DNA of 64,000 nt from CAIWHR01 sp035541655 (GTDB lineage Bacteria > Pseudomonadota > Gammaproteobacteria > Burkholderiales > Casimicrobiaceae): positions 1-64,000 of the forward strand of contig DATKMY010000096.1 in NCBI GenBank assembly GCA_035541655.1, given 5' to 3'. Positions 16,656 through 25,308 of this stretch are shown piece after piece. The notes under the pieces were generated by a model. That model was not told the origin of the DNA. It ran no database searches and saw nothing but the letters and a program-made list of their open reading frames with translations. Both the position numbers and the translations under genes were made by a program. How positions within the stretch are numbered: position 1 is the stretch's first letter; each line of letters begins with the position of its first letter.

Positions 16656-17440
16656 CGCAGGAGCCGGCGTCGCGTCAGCACGAGCGCGACGTAGTACGCG
16701 GCGCACCCGTAGACGACGAGCACCGCGATATGCAGCAACGCGTCGGCCGGGACTTCGCCCGTCAGCAGCGGTCGCGCGAGATCGACCGCGTGCTTGAGCG
16801 GCAGCAGGTCGGCGACGGTCTGCAGCGCACCGGGCATCTGCGCAACCGGGAAGAACACGCCCGAGAGCAGCAGCCCGGGAGTCAGCACCAGCGTGAAGAA
16901 GTAGGTGAAGAAGTCGTAACTCGGCGCGAGCGCGTTCATCACGAGTCCGAACGCGCCGAACGCCAGTCCCACGAGAAAGCCGAGCGGGAGAACCCACAGC
17001 GCGAGCCACGTATGGCCATACCCCAGCGCGAGGATGACGCCGAGGATCGCGGTCGTCGACATCATCGCCTTCGTCGCCGACCAGATCCATTCGGCGAACA
17101 CGACGTCGTCGAGCGAGATTGGCGCGTTGATGATCGCGTCCCACGTGCGCTGGACGTGCATGCGCGAAAACGCCGAGTACATCGCCTCGAAGCTCGATGT
17201 GAACATCGCGCTCTGGCAGACCATGCCGGTGCCGATGAACGCGATGTACTTCATGCCGCCGACCTCGGGAATGAACGAGCCGATCCCGTAGCCGAGCGCG
17301 ATCATGTAGAGCAGCGGATCGGCGATGTTGCCGAGCACGCTGGCGATCGCAAGCTTGCGCCAGACGAGCTGATTGCGCTTCCAGACGGAAGTCCAGCGCA
17401 ACGAGAGCTCGGGGGGATTCAGAAAGGCGGCAGGAGTCAT
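16652..17440 (-). CDS. ABC-2 type transporter permease, NodJ-like
   Basis: The 262-residue integral membrane protein has about six hydrophobic segments and the ABC-2 family appearance (IAFIGTGMVCQSAMFTSSFEAMYSAF, then the helix pair near LLSGVFFPVAQMP). Such permeases export lipids or oligosaccharides together with a NodI-like ATPase. A matching ATPase is encoded at 21209-22177, not next door. The ATG at 17440 was chosen because GGAG precedes it; longer readings add an unlikely N-terminus. The substrate is unknown. Confidence 0.88.
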   Translation of the reverse strand: MTPAAFLNPPELSLRWTSVWKRNQLVWRKLAIASVLGNIADPLLYMIALGYGIGSFIPEVGGMKYIAFIGTGMVCQSAMFTSSFEAMYSAFSRMHVQRTWDAIINAPISLDDVVFAEWIWSATKAMMSTTAILGVILALGYGHTWLALWVLPLGFLVGLAFGAFGLVMNALAPSYDFFTYFFTLVLTPGLLLSGVFFPVAQMPGALQTVADLLPLKHAVDLARPLLTGEVPADALLHIAVLVVYGCAAYYVALVLTRRRLLR

Positions 17441-17654
17441 GGGGTCGCGGCCGAAGCGGATGACGAAGGCAGAAGACGCGAGCGACGGGAGCGCCGCCGC
17501 GGCGCCGTTACTGTACACGCTTGACACGCGCGGCGCCGCTTCGTACTTTGCGCGGACAGGGGCGCCATCCGGTTCCGCGGCAGCGCCGCGAGAATGTCAA
17601 CCTTGTTTACAAATCGGCTACGGCTTGCTCCAGCCTGAGGGGAGGGCTCGAACC

Positions 17655-18842
17655 ATGGAGCGTCTCACTCGAACGCTATCGGCCGGCGTGCTCGCGGCCG
17701 CGTCGGCTGCGGCGGCGTGCATCGCGCTCGCGCAGACGCCCGCGCAGATGGAATACGACCGCCAGCAGCGCGAGTACTGGCGTCAGCAGGAGCAGCAGCG
17801 GCAGGACCAGCAGCGCCAGCAGCAGCTGATGCAGGACAACGCGCGCCGGCAGCAGGAGGAATCGAGCCGCATCAATGCGCCGCAGGGTCAGGGCGCGACG
17901 GGTCAGGCCGGAGCGGCTGCGCAGGGGGGCGGCGCGAGCCAGGCCGCGTCGGACAAAATGAGCGCAGCCCGCGCGGCTTGGGAAAAGAAGCCGCCGCTGC
18001 CGCCCGATAAGAATCCGCTGCTCGGCAGATGGACGCGTCCCGCGTCGACGCAGTCCAAGTCGTCGGATCCGTTCGCTCAGCTCGCGGCGCTGGCGAAGGG
18101 TGGCCTCTGCGAGGTTCTGTTCGGCGGCGGCGTCTTCGAGTTCAGGCCCGACAAGCTCGTTGGGATGGATCAGCACACGCCGGAGCAGGAACTCGACCGC
18201 GTCGAATATCGCGGCGACGCCAAGCACGTCGTCGTGCTGCCAAAGACCACGATCAAATTAATGGAATGGGACTTCGAGGGTCCGGACCGAATCAACTGGA
18301 AAAGCCAGAACTGCGTGCTGGTTCGCGCAGGCGCGCAGAGCGCTCAAGCCGCCGCCTCGACAGGAGCAGCCTCCGCCAAGACTACGGGAGCGGAGGCTGC
18401 CCCAACGTCGCGGCCGGCGTCCGCGTCTGCGAGCAGCGCGGGAGGAAAGCTCGATCTGGCAGTCGCAGTGCTTTCTCCCGGTTACAACGTCGCGGGTCGA
18501 AAACTCTGGGTGCTGAAGGAGGACGCGCAGGTCGCGCTGATCAAGGGCGGCGTCACGTCGACGCCGGACGCGAGCGTGCTGCAGAGCTGGATCCGCGCCT
18601 GCACGTCTCGCACGCCGCTGTGCGAGAAGGGCGCAAACGCTCTCAAAGCGTACAGTGTCGGGCTCGCAACCACCGATGCCAAGGGGCACGCGCTGACGCC
18701 GCCGCTGCCTGCAGGACGCTATTGGGTTCTGGCCGACGCGAAGGTCGCGAACAAGCGCGTCGTGTGGAACCAGCCAGTGGACGTGAAGGGCGGCGACAAG
18801 TCGCTCACCCTCGACGCGCGCAACGCAATGCCCGTAGACTGA
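17655..18842 (+). CDS. Exported protein with Gln/Arg-rich coiled coil, function unknown
   Basis: The 395-residue protein has a signal peptide (residues 1-26, ending around ALAQ). A Gln/Arg-dense stretch (about 30-72) should form a long coiled coil or unstructured tether. It is followed by a Gly/Ala/Gln-rich linker and a domain with two cysteines (GGLCEVLFGGGVFEF and NWKSQNCVLVRA). A second Ala/Ser/Thr linker leads to a C-terminal domain (about 275-395) starting LDLAVAVLSPGYNVAGRKLWVLKED. A GGGGAGGG ribosome site precedes the ATG. I do not recognise the family. It ends 10 bases from the tam stop on the other strand. Confidence 0.78.
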   Translation: MERLTRTLSAGVLAAASAAAACIALAQTPAQMEYDRQQREYWRQQEQQRQDQQRQQQLMQDNARRQQEESSRINAPQGQGATGQAGAAAQGGGASQAASDKMSAARAAWEKKPPLPPDKNPLLGRWTRPASTQSKSSDPFAQLAALAKGGLCEVLFGGGVFEFRPDKLVGMDQHTPEQELDRVEYRGDAKHVVVLPKTTIKLMEWDFEGPDRINWKSQNCVLVRAGAQSAQAAASTGAASAKTTGAEAAPTSRPASASASSAGGKLDLAVAVLSPGYNVAGRKLWVLKEDAQVALIKGGVTSTPDASVLQSWIRACTSRTPLCEKGANALKAYSVGLATTDAKGHALTPPLPAGRYWVLADAKVANKRVVWNQPVDVKGGDKSLTLDARNAMPVD

Positions 18843-18852
18843 GCAGCCGGCG

Positions 18853-19620
18853 TCACGCTTTCGTCGCAATGACGAATAACCGGCGGAACGGGAAGAGCGT
18901 CGTTCCGCCGGGCTCGCGCGGATACGCCTCGTGGATGCGCATCGCATACTGATCCTCGAACGCCGCACGCTCGGGCGCGTCGAGCGCATCGAGGAACTGC
19001 TTCAGCCAGCTGCCCTTGACGAACTCCTTGACCGGATTGTCGCCGGCAAGCACCTGCAGGTACTCGCATTCCCAGATGTCGACGCCGGCTGCGTGCGGCG
19101 CGAGCACCCGGTAGTAGAAGCGGGGATCGGCGACCGGGGGCGGGCGCAGCAGATGCTCGAGCTTTCCCTGCCACGGCCCGCCGCGGACGGTGTCCTCGAC
19201 GAGCTTGTGCGAAGGGGCCGCCCAATTGCGCGGCATCTGCACGGCCAGAACGCCCGCCGGCGCGAGCATCCCCATGAGGCGCGGGAACAGCGCCGCATGG
19301 TCGGGGAGCCAGTGCAGGGTGGCGTTCGAGTAGATGAGATCCGCCGGCGCATCCGGCGCCCACGCTGCAACGCTCTCCTCCCGCCAGACGATTCGACTCG
19401 GCGTGCGCGCGGCCTCCTCCAGCATCGCTGCCGAATCGTCGACGCCCGTCACCGTCGCATCGGGCCAGCGCGAGGCGAGGAGGCGCGTGACGTTTCCCGC
19501 GCCGCAGCCGAGATCGTAGACGCAGCGCGGAGCCTCGAGCGCAATTCGCGACAGCAGATCGACAGCGGGTCGCAGCCTCGGCTGCGCGAATTTCAGGTAT
19601 TGCTCGGGATCCCAGGCCAT
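18853..19620 (-). CDS. tam: Trans-aconitate 2-methyltransferase
   Basis: Tam methylates trans-aconitate, a toxic by-product of aconitase, using SAM. The 255-residue protein begins MAWDPEQYLKF and has motif I VYDLGCGAGNVTRLLASRWP, an acidic residue after strand 2 (VTGVDDSAAML), and the SNATLHWLPDH and QMPRNWAAPSH segments typical of the Tam family. The C-terminal TTLFPFRRLFVIA also fits. It stands alone on its strand. A related methyltransferase specificity cannot be excluded. Confidence 0.9.
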   Translation of the reverse strand: MAWDPEQYLKFAQPRLRPAVDLLSRIALEAPRCVYDLGCGAGNVTRLLASRWPDATVTGVDDSAAMLEEAARTPSRIVWREESVAAWAPDAPADLIYSNATLHWLPDHAALFPRLMGMLAPAGVLAVQMPRNWAAPSHKLVEDTVRGGPWQGKLEHLLRPPPVADPRFYYRVLAPHAAGVDIWECEYLQVLAGDNPVKEFVKGSWLKQFLDALDAPERAAFEDQYAMRIHEAYPREPGGTTLFPFRRLFVIATKA

Positions 19621-19741
19621 GATCGATGGCGCGATTATGCCGCACGGGCCACGGCACCCGGACAGAGTAGAATGATTTCGCGCACCGCGAGGATCGACGA
19701 GCGTCGAGCCTGGGGCGCGAAGTCATTTCGTTCGAGGTCTC

Positions 19742-20083
19742 ATGAGCAGCCGACCAGTAAAGCGCAAATCGCGCTCCGTTCGCGCAGTCGAAGGGGGCGT
19801 CGTCGATCCCCCGACTCCCGTCTCGCGAAGAAGGGGCACCGGATTCAGCTTCCGCTATACCTACGCCGAATTCTCGGCCGTTGGGAGCTCGGCGCAGTTC
19901 AAGGCGAAGCGCGCCCGTTACGAGGACGGGAGGTTGACGGCCGAATCGATCGAGGGCGAACTCGATCCGGCGCTGCACGCGCGTCTGATCGACGACGTGC
20001 AGCGCTTCTTCGTCGACCAGACCGCGCTTTATCTGCGCGCCTTCGGATCGCTGTTGCTTCCATTCAACCGCGGTCCCGACTGA
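19742..20083 (+). CDS. Small conserved-looking protein, function unknown
   Basis: A 113-residue soluble protein with a basic N-terminus (RPVKRKSRSVR), a central segment GTGFSFRYTYAEFSAVGSSAQFKAKRARYEDG, and a C-terminal helical region ending LLPFNRGPD. There is no signal peptide or membrane segment. A TAGAAT box at 19668-19673 could be its -10 element. The composition looks like real coding sequence, but I cannot name the family. Confidence 0.6.
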   Translation: MSSRPVKRKSRSVRAVEGGVVDPPTPVSRRRGTGFSFRYTYAEFSAVGSSAQFKAKRARYEDGRLTAESIEGELDPALHARLIDDVQRFFVDQTALYLRAFGSLLLPFNRGPD

Positions 20084-20135
20084 GCGGCCGGGGAGGCGTC
20101 CCCGGCGAGGGCGGAACTCGCATCGGGCCGCCCGC

Positions 20136-21125
20136 TCACTCGATGATTCGGTCCGCCCGGACGAGGAGCGTCTGCGGAAACGTGATGCCCAGCGCCTTGG
20201 CGCACTTGAGGTTCAGCACCAATTCGAAGCGCTCGGGCTGTTGGATCGGCAGGTCGGCCGGTTTCGCACCCTTCAGGATCTTGTCGACGTAGATCGCCGC
20301 GCGGCGAACGAGCTCATCGACGTCCGGCCCGTACGACATGAGGCCGCCGGCCTCGACGAAGGTGCTTTGCTCGTAGATCGCCGGGAGTCGCTGCTCCGTC
20401 GCGAATTCGACGATCCGCAAGCGCTGGCTCACGGTCAGAGGATCCGCGAGCAGAAGCAGCGCATCCGGTCGCTCGCGGTCGAGCGTCGCGAGCGCGCGCT
20501 CCAATTCGCCGGAATCCCGGATTTCGACCGATTGCACGACGAGGCCGACGGCCGGGGCTTCGCCCTCCGTCTCACGGAAGCGCGCCCGCATCCCCACGTA
20601 GTCCGGATTCCACAGGACGGCCACGGGGTGAGCCAGCTTTGGAAATATGTCCTTCAGCAGCTGCAGCCTCTTCGGGCCCGAATCGGGCGTCATCAGCGAC
20701 AGGCCGGTGATGTTCCCACCCGGGCGCGCTAGGCTCGCGACGAGGCCGTCGCCGACCGGGTCGGAGCTGAGCGGCATGACGATCGGTATCGTCTTCGTCG
20801 CCTGCTTCGCGGCCAGCACCGACGGCGACGACACCGCGACGATGACATCGACTTTCGACCGCACGAGCTCGGCGGCCAACGCAGGCATTCGCTCGAGCTT
20901 TCCTTCTCCCCAACGAGCCTCGAGCCGAAAGTTCCTGCCTTCGACGTATCCGAGCTCACGAAGGCCTTTCCGGAAGTCTTCGAGGAAGCGCGAGGTGTCG
21001 TTCTCCGGCGTGACCGGTTGCAGGTAACCGATCCGAGCGACCTTCGGCTGCTGCGTTGACGCAGTGAGCGGCCGAAAGATAGCGGCTGCGCCCATTGCGA
21101 CCAGGACCCGCCGTCGAGACACCAT
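20136..21125 (-). CDS. ABC-type substrate-binding protein (TrpX/PF04392-like)
   Basis: The 329-residue exported binding protein has a signal with a twin-arginine-like start (SRRRVLVAMGAAAIF) and a two-lobe fold. Family landmarks are VARIGYLQP, FRKGLRELGYVEGRN, RPGGNITGLSLM and the C-terminal LNLKCAKALGITFPQTLLVRAD, which is characteristic of this group. Members bind varied ligands, including aromatic amino acids, and are often orphans in betaproteobacteria. No cognate permease is adjacent. The nearby ABC ATPase is of the exporter type and is unlikely to be its partner. Confidence 0.88.
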   Translation of the reverse strand: MVSRRRVLVAMGAAAIFRPLTASTQQPKVARIGYLQPVTPENDTSRFLEDFRKGLRELGYVEGRNFRLEARWGEGKLERMPALAAELVRSKVDVIVAVSSPSVLAAKQATKTIPIVMPLSSDPVGDGLVASLARPGGNITGLSLMTPDSGPKRLQLLKDIFPKLAHPVAVLWNPDYVGMRARFRETEGEAPAVGLVVQSVEIRDSGELERALATLDRERPDALLLLADPLTVSQRLRIVEFATEQRLPAIYEQSTFVEAGGLMSYGPDVDELVRRAAIYVDKILKGAKPADLPIQQPERFELVLNLKCAKALGITFPQTLLVRADRIIE

Positions 21126-21208
21126 GTATCCCTCCGCTCCCTGCCCAGGCAAGCTCGCGCAGTTCGATCCGCCGGGCGGCCCGGAAGTTCCCGCGCAAAC
21201 GGCGCGCG

Positions 21209-22177
21209 TCAATCGCGCAGCTCGCGCCCCGTGAGCTTGATGAACAGATCCTCGAGGTTCGCCGGCCGATGGAGATAGCGAACGCCGCGCGCCTGCGCGA
21301 GCGCGTCGAGCAGCGGCTGCGCATCGCTCGCATAGCAGAACGCCGTCTCTCCGGCGACTTCGACGCGCGCCGATAGCGCACGGCCCGTGCCCTCCGTCCA
21401 GGTCCGAGCGTCGTCGCCGTAGACCTCGATCACCTCGGGCTCGACATGGGTCGCGATCAGCGCTCGAGGCGTGTCGGACGCGATAAGCGTGCCGTGATCG
21501 ATCACGGCGAGCCGGGTCGCGAGCCGCTCGGCCTCGTCCATGAAGTGCGTGGTGAGCAGGATCGTCTTGCCTTGCGTCAGCAACTGGCGGAGCCCGTCCC
21601 AGATCAGGTGCCGCGCCTGCGGGTCGAGGCCGGTCGTCGGCTCGTCGAGAATGAGGAGCTCGGGATCGTTGACGAGCGCCCGCGCGAGCGTCAGGCGCCG
21701 CTTCATTCCGCCCGACAGCGTGCGCAGCGCCGAACCGCCGCGCCCGGCGAGACCGGCGAAGTCGAGCAGCACGGGAATCCGCTTCGCCAGTGTTGCGCGA
21801 TCGATGCCGAAATAGCGGCCATAGACCTGCAGATTCTCGGTCACCGTGAAGTCGGGATCGAGGTTGTCCTGCTGCGGGACGACGCCCACGCGGACCCGCG
21901 CCACGCGCGCCGAGCGCGGAACGGGCTCGCCGACCATCTCGATCGTACCAAAGTCGGGATCGATCAGGCCGAGGCAGCAGCGCAGCGTCGTGGTCTTTCC
22001 CGCGCCGTTTGGGCCGAGGAGCCCGAAGCATTCACCGCGCCGGATCTCGAACGACAGCCCGCGCACGACTTCGTTGTCGCCGTAGAACTTGCGCAACCCC
22101 GAGACGGCGAGCACGACGTCCCGGTCCGCGCGAGCTTTCCGCCCGGCCGTTCCGGACATGACCGCCGCGTCAGGCAT
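21209..22177 (-). CDS. ABC transporter ATP-binding protein, NodI/DrrA-like
   Basis: The 322-residue ATPase shows Walker A GPNGAGKTTTLR, Q-loop VPQQDNLDPDFTVTEN, signature LSGGMKRRLTLARAL, Walker B LLILDEPTTGLD and switch His TTHFMDEAERL. A C-terminal extension (about 235-322) as in NodI ends NLEDLFIKLTGRELRD. It probably energises an ABC-2 permease such as the one at 16652-17440. The start at 22177 overlaps the hydrolase stop by 8 bases. An ATG at 22159 is the alternative. Confidence 0.92.
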   Translation of the reverse strand: MPDAAVMSGTAGRKARADRDVVLAVSGLRKFYGDNEVVRGLSFEIRRGECFGLLGPNGAGKTTTLRCCLGLIDPDFGTIEMVGEPVPRSARVARVRVGVVPQQDNLDPDFTVTENLQVYGRYFGIDRATLAKRIPVLLDFAGLAGRGGSALRTLSGGMKRRLTLARALVNDPELLILDEPTTGLDPQARHLIWDGLRQLLTQGKTILLTTHFMDEAERLATRLAVIDHGTLIASDTPRALIATHVEPEVIEVYGDDARTWTEGTGRALSARVEVAGETAFCYASDAQPLLDALAQARGVRYLHRPANLEDLFIKLTGRELRD

Positions 22178-22805
22178 CGGCGGTCAGGGCGTAACCCCGC
22201 CACAACGACGAGACGGTCCGCTGGAGCTGCGGAAGGCGGCCGTGAAAGAAGTGCCCGCAGCCGGGGAAGACGACGAGCGGGAGCTCCAGCGGGCGGGCCC
22301 ACTCGAGAACGGCGGCGAGCGGCACGATGTCGTCCTCCTCGCCATGAACGACGATCGTGTCGGCCGGCACGGTCGTTCCCGCAAGGCGGGTGACGGCGGG
22401 GCCGACGAGGACGAGCCGCTCGGCCTGCACCGACTCGGCGACGCGTGTCTGGACGAACGATCCGAACGAGAACCCGGCGAGCGCGATCGGCAGCCCGTCG
22501 CCGAAACGCGAGCGCGCGTGCGCTAGCGCCGCGAGCGCGTCGGCGGTCTCGCCGACACCTTCGTCGAACCCACCTTCGGACTTTCCGACGCCGCGGAAGT
22601 TGAACCTCGTCGCGACGTAGCCCATCGCGAAGAACGTCTTGGCGAGCGTCTGTGCGACCTTGTTGTCGAGCGTGCCACCCTGCAACGGATGAGGATGCGC
22701 GACGAGCGCGATCCCTCGCGGTGGCGCCTCCGGAATGTTCAGCACGATCTCGAGCGCGCCTGCCGGGCCCGGGATCGTGAAGCGCTTCGTGAGCCTGGGC
22801 GTCAA
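22170..22805 (-). CDS. Alpha/beta hydrolase, carboxymethylenebutenolidase-like/YheT-like small type
   Basis: The 211-residue protein has an alpha/beta-hydrolase fold: oxyanion region AHPHPLQGG, nucleophile elbow GFSFGSFV with the predicted Ser, an acidic residue in HGEEDDIVP, and the catalytic His in FPGCGHFFHG. This short family (KANL3/Tex30-like) is common and its substrate is unknown. I chose the TTG at 22805 because it overlaps the ferredoxin stop (TTGA) and begins directly before the conserved RLTKRFTIPGPAG. It is transcribed with the ferredoxin and the ABC ATPase. Confidence 0.85.
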   Translation of the reverse strand: MTPRLTKRFTIPGPAGALEIVLNIPEAPPRGIALVAHPHPLQGGTLDNKVAQTLAKTFFAMGYVATRFNFRGVGKSEGGFDEGVGETADALAALAHARSRFGDGLPIALAGFSFGSFVQTRVAESVQAERLVLVGPAVTRLAGTTVPADTIVVHGEEDDIVPLAAVLEWARPLELPLVVFPGCGHFFHGRLPQLQRTVSSLWRGYALTADA

Positions 22806-23110
22806 ATGCGCAGCCTCTCGACAATCTCGCCGCCGACGATGTGCTTGTCGATGATCTCGTCGATGTCGTCGCGGTCGACGTACGTGTACCAGACCCCTTC
22901 GGGGTAGACGACGATGCACGGGCCTTCGTCGCAGCGGTCGAGGCAGCCCGCCTTATTCATGCGGACCTTGCCCTCGCCGTTCAACCCGAGCTTCCTGATG
23001 CGCTCCTTCGCGTACGACTGCAGCTCGACCGAGCCGTGGTTCGCGCAGCACGCTTCGGGGGGATCGCGCTTGTTGCAGCAGAAGAAAACGTGATGCTTGT
23101 AGTAGCTCAT
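22802..23110 (-). CDS. Thioredoxin-fold [2Fe-2S] ferredoxin
   Basis: The 102-residue protein has the thioredoxin-like ferredoxin pattern: N-terminal HHVFFCCNKR, then ACCANHGS, and the C-terminal cluster pair CLDRCDEGPC followed by VVYPEGVWYTYVD. It is a small electron carrier with no known partner here. First gene of a minus-strand operon (ferredoxin, hydrolase, ABC ATPase), with a TATAAT box 29 bases upstream of the start. Confidence 0.92.
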   Translation of the reverse strand: MSYYKHHVFFCCNKRDPPEACCANHGSVELQSYAKERIRKLGLNGEGKVRMNKAGCLDRCDEGPCIVVYPEGVWYTYVDRDDIDEIIDKHIVGGEIVERLRI

Positions 23111-23138
23111 CTCGACCGGCGCCGATGGAACGTTCGAT

Positions 23139-23144
23139 TATAGC
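23139..23144 (-). promoter_or_regulatory. -10 element of the ferredoxin operon
   Basis: Read on the minus strand, the bases are a perfect TATAAT in the context CGCTATAATCG. No good -35 hexamer is visible 17 bases upstream. It lies back to back with the msbA -10 element 41 bases away. Confidence 0.55.
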
Positions 23145-23184
23145 GGACGCATCGCAGGCGACCGGGCTCGAGCGGCGCCTCCGA

Positions 23185-23190
23185 TATAAT
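23185..23190 (+). promoter_or_regulatory. -10 element of msbA
   Basis: A perfect TATAAT lies 46 bases before the GTG start of msbA. It is part of an 18-base block (23177-23194) that recurs exactly at 48234-48251, in front of the O-antigen ligase-like gene. No clear -35 hexamer is visible. Confidence 0.6.
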
Positions 23191-23235
23191 CGCGCGTCCC
23201 CGCCGCACCCCGGTTCCGCCACGCACCCGCCGACA

Positions 23236-24957
23236 GTGAGCCCCGTCCGCCGCCTTCTCCGTTACGCGCGTCCGTATCGGGGGGTATTCGGGCTCGCGAT
23301 CCTCGGCATGGTGCTCGTCGCGTCGACCGACGTGATGATGCTGCGCATCGTGCAGCCGCTGCTCAACAACATCGGCACGGTCGACAAGGAGCTGACCGGT
23401 TGGCTCCCTTACGCGATCGTCGGCGTGTTCGTTCTCCGCGGCATCGGCTCGTACGCGAGCGAGTACGGCCTCGCGTGGATCGGCTCGCGCGTGGTCTACG
23501 ACCTGCGCTGCGAGGCCTGCGATCACCTGTTGCGGCTGCCCACGCCTTTCTACGATCACAGCTCCGCGGGGTTCCTCCTCTCCAAGGTGACGTTCGACGC
23601 GCAGCAGATCTCGGCGACCGCGTCCGAAGCGATCACCGTCAGCATCCGCAACACGCTGACCATCGTCTTCATGCTCGGGTATCTGCTGTGGATCAACTGG
23701 AACCTGACGCTGATCGCCTTCGCCGCCTTCCCTGCGGTCGCCTATGCGCTTCGCCGCATCCGGAAACGAATGAAGAAGGTGAGCGGGATGGTTCAGGACC
23801 GCACGGGATCGCTCACCCACGCGCTCGAGGAAGCGATCGGCGCGCACCGCGTCGTCAAGATCTTCGGCGGCGAAGCCTACGAGAGCCGGCGGCTGCGCGA
23901 GGCGGCGAACCGCCTGCGGCTCGCCACCGCGAAGCAGGCGGCCACCGCCGCGCTCGGCACGCCGATCAATCAGATCATCGCGTCGATCGCCGTCGGCGCG
24001 ATCCTCTATGTCGCGCTCAAGCAGACGACTGCCAGCACGTACGGCGCCGGCGACTTCATCACCTACATCTTCGCGCTGCTGCATCTGCTGACGCAGCTCA
24101 AGACGCTCACCAACGTGACGAGCGTGATCCAGCGCGGGATGACCGCGGCCGAGAGCATCTTCGCGCTGATGGACGAGCCGCCCGAAGCCGACGCGGGCAA
24201 TCGTACGGTCGAGCGCGCGCGGGGGCGAATTCGCTTCGACCACGTGACGAAGCGCTATACCGAGGAAGGGCGGCCGGCGCTCAGCGATCTCGACCTCGAG
24301 ATCGCGCCCGGCGAAAGCGTCGCGCTCGTCGGGCCGTCGGGAGGCGGGAAGACGACGCTCGTCAACCTGATCCCCCGCTTCTACGCGCCGAGCGCCGGAC
24401 GTCTGCTGCTCGACGGCGAGGACGTCGAGACGATCCGGCTCGCCGACCTGCGGCGCCAGATCGCACTCGTGAGCCAGGAGATCGTGCTCTTCAACGATTC
24501 GATCGCCGCCAACATCGCTTACGGCGCGATGGCCGGCGCGTCGAAGGAGGCGATCGAGCACGCCGCGGACGCGGCGAATGCGCTCGAATTCATCCGTGCG
24601 CAGCCGGCGGGCTTCGAGACGGTGGTCGGCGAGCGGGGAATCCGCCTGTCCGGCGGACAGCGGCAACGCCTCGCGATCGCGCGCGCGATTCTCAAGGACG
24701 CGCCGATCCTGATCCTCGACGAGGCAACCTCTGCGCTGGACACCGAGTCCGAGCGGCTGATCCAGGCAGCGCTCGAGAAGCTGATGCGCGGCCGCACAAC
24801 GATCGTCATTGCGCATCGGCTGTCGACGGTCGAGCACTGCGACCGCATCGTCGTGCTCGACGAAGGGCGAATCGTCGAGCAGGGAACGCACGCCGAGCTG
24901 CTCGCGCGCCAGGGACTCTACGCGCGGCTCCACTCGCGCCAGTTCCGCGACGAGTGA
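23236..24957 (+). CDS. msbA: Lipid A export ATP-binding/permease protein MsbA
   Basis: MsbA flips lipid A-core across the inner membrane. The 573-residue half-transporter has a six-helix membrane domain (about 1-310) starting RRLLRYARPYRGVFGLAILG. Its ATPase domain shows Walker A GPSGGGKTT, Q-loop LVSQEIVLFNDS, signature LSGGQRQRLAIARA, Walker B ILILDEATSALD and the H-loop IAHRLSTVEHCD. The GTG at 23236 is preferred. A 37-codon upstream extension would cover the promoter. A strong hairpin follows the stop. Confidence 0.94.
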   Translation: MSPVRRLLRYARPYRGVFGLAILGMVLVASTDVMMLRIVQPLLNNIGTVDKELTGWLPYAIVGVFVLRGIGSYASEYGLAWIGSRVVYDLRCEACDHLLRLPTPFYDHSSAGFLLSKVTFDAQQISATASEAITVSIRNTLTIVFMLGYLLWINWNLTLIAFAAFPAVAYALRRIRKRMKKVSGMVQDRTGSLTHALEEAIGAHRVVKIFGGEAYESRRLREAANRLRLATAKQAATAALGTPINQIIASIAVGAILYVALKQTTASTYGAGDFITYIFALLHLLTQLKTLTNVTSVIQRGMTAAESIFALMDEPPEADAGNRTVERARGRIRFDHVTKRYTEEGRPALSDLDLEIAPGESVALVGPSGGGKTTLVNLIPRFYAPSAGRLLLDGEDVETIRLADLRRQIALVSQEIVLFNDSIAANIAYGAMAGASKEAIEHAADAANALEFIRAQPAGFETVVGERGIRLSGGQRQRLAIARAILKDAPILILDEATSALDTESERLIQAALEKLMRGRTTIVIAHRLSTVEHCDRIVVLDEGRIVEQGTHAELLARQGLYARLHSRQFRDE

Positions 24958-24962
24958 GCGAA

Positions 24963-24988
24963 GCAGGCGGCCGCTGCGGGCCGCCTGC
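24963..24988. terminator. Hairpin terminator between convergent msbA and cupin gene
   Basis: GCAGGCGGCC (24963-24972) pairs perfectly with GGCCGCCTGC (24979-24988) across a 6-base loop. It begins five bases after the msbA stop and lies 20 bases from the stop of the convergent cupin gene. There is no T-tract, so it may work in both directions with Rho or as an RNA stabiliser. Confidence 0.6.
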
Positions 24989-25008
24989 TCTCCGAGGGGA
25001 AGCTCGAG

Positions 25009-25308
25009 CTAGGTGTTGCGGCGCGCTGCCCAGTACGTCGCGCCTTCCGGACCATAGCGCTCGGCATGCGGCTGGTCGCGGTCGAGCGCGAACGTGTCGC
25101 CGCTTTGCAGGTGGCGCACGTCGTCACCGACCGTGAGCCACATCTCGCCCTGGACTACGAGCGCGTTCACGGAGAACGGATGCGTGTGGGTATCGACTAC
25201 GAGCGACGGTGCCCAGTTCCGCTCGACGACCTCGTCGGCGCCCTTCGCCCGCGCGTCGGCCGCGTACGCTTCGAATGAGGGTCGGGTCATCGGATGCTGC
25301 TCGCTCAA
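25009..25308 (-). CDS. Cupin domain protein
   Basis: The 99-residue single-domain cupin has motif 1 HTHPFSVNALVVQGEMWLTVG and motif 2 LQSGDTFALDRDQPHAERYG, with the metal-binding His residues present. It probably binds a divalent metal. It may be a small enzyme or sensor, and its activity is unknown. Its ATG overlaps the ohr stop by four bases (ATGA), so it is translated with the peroxide-resistance gene and may act in the same stress response. Confidence 0.88.
   Translation of the reverse strand: MSEQHPMTRPSFEAYAADARAKGADEVVERNWAPSLVVDTHTHPFSVNALVVQGEMWLTVGDDVRHLQSGDTFALDRDQPHAERYGPEGATYWAARRNT

Noticed and set aside
20136..22177. Substrate-binding protein plus ABC ATPase as one uptake system
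   Set aside because: The ATPase is of the NodI/DrrA exporter type, and the binding-protein family is commonly found as orphans. No importer permease is adjacent.
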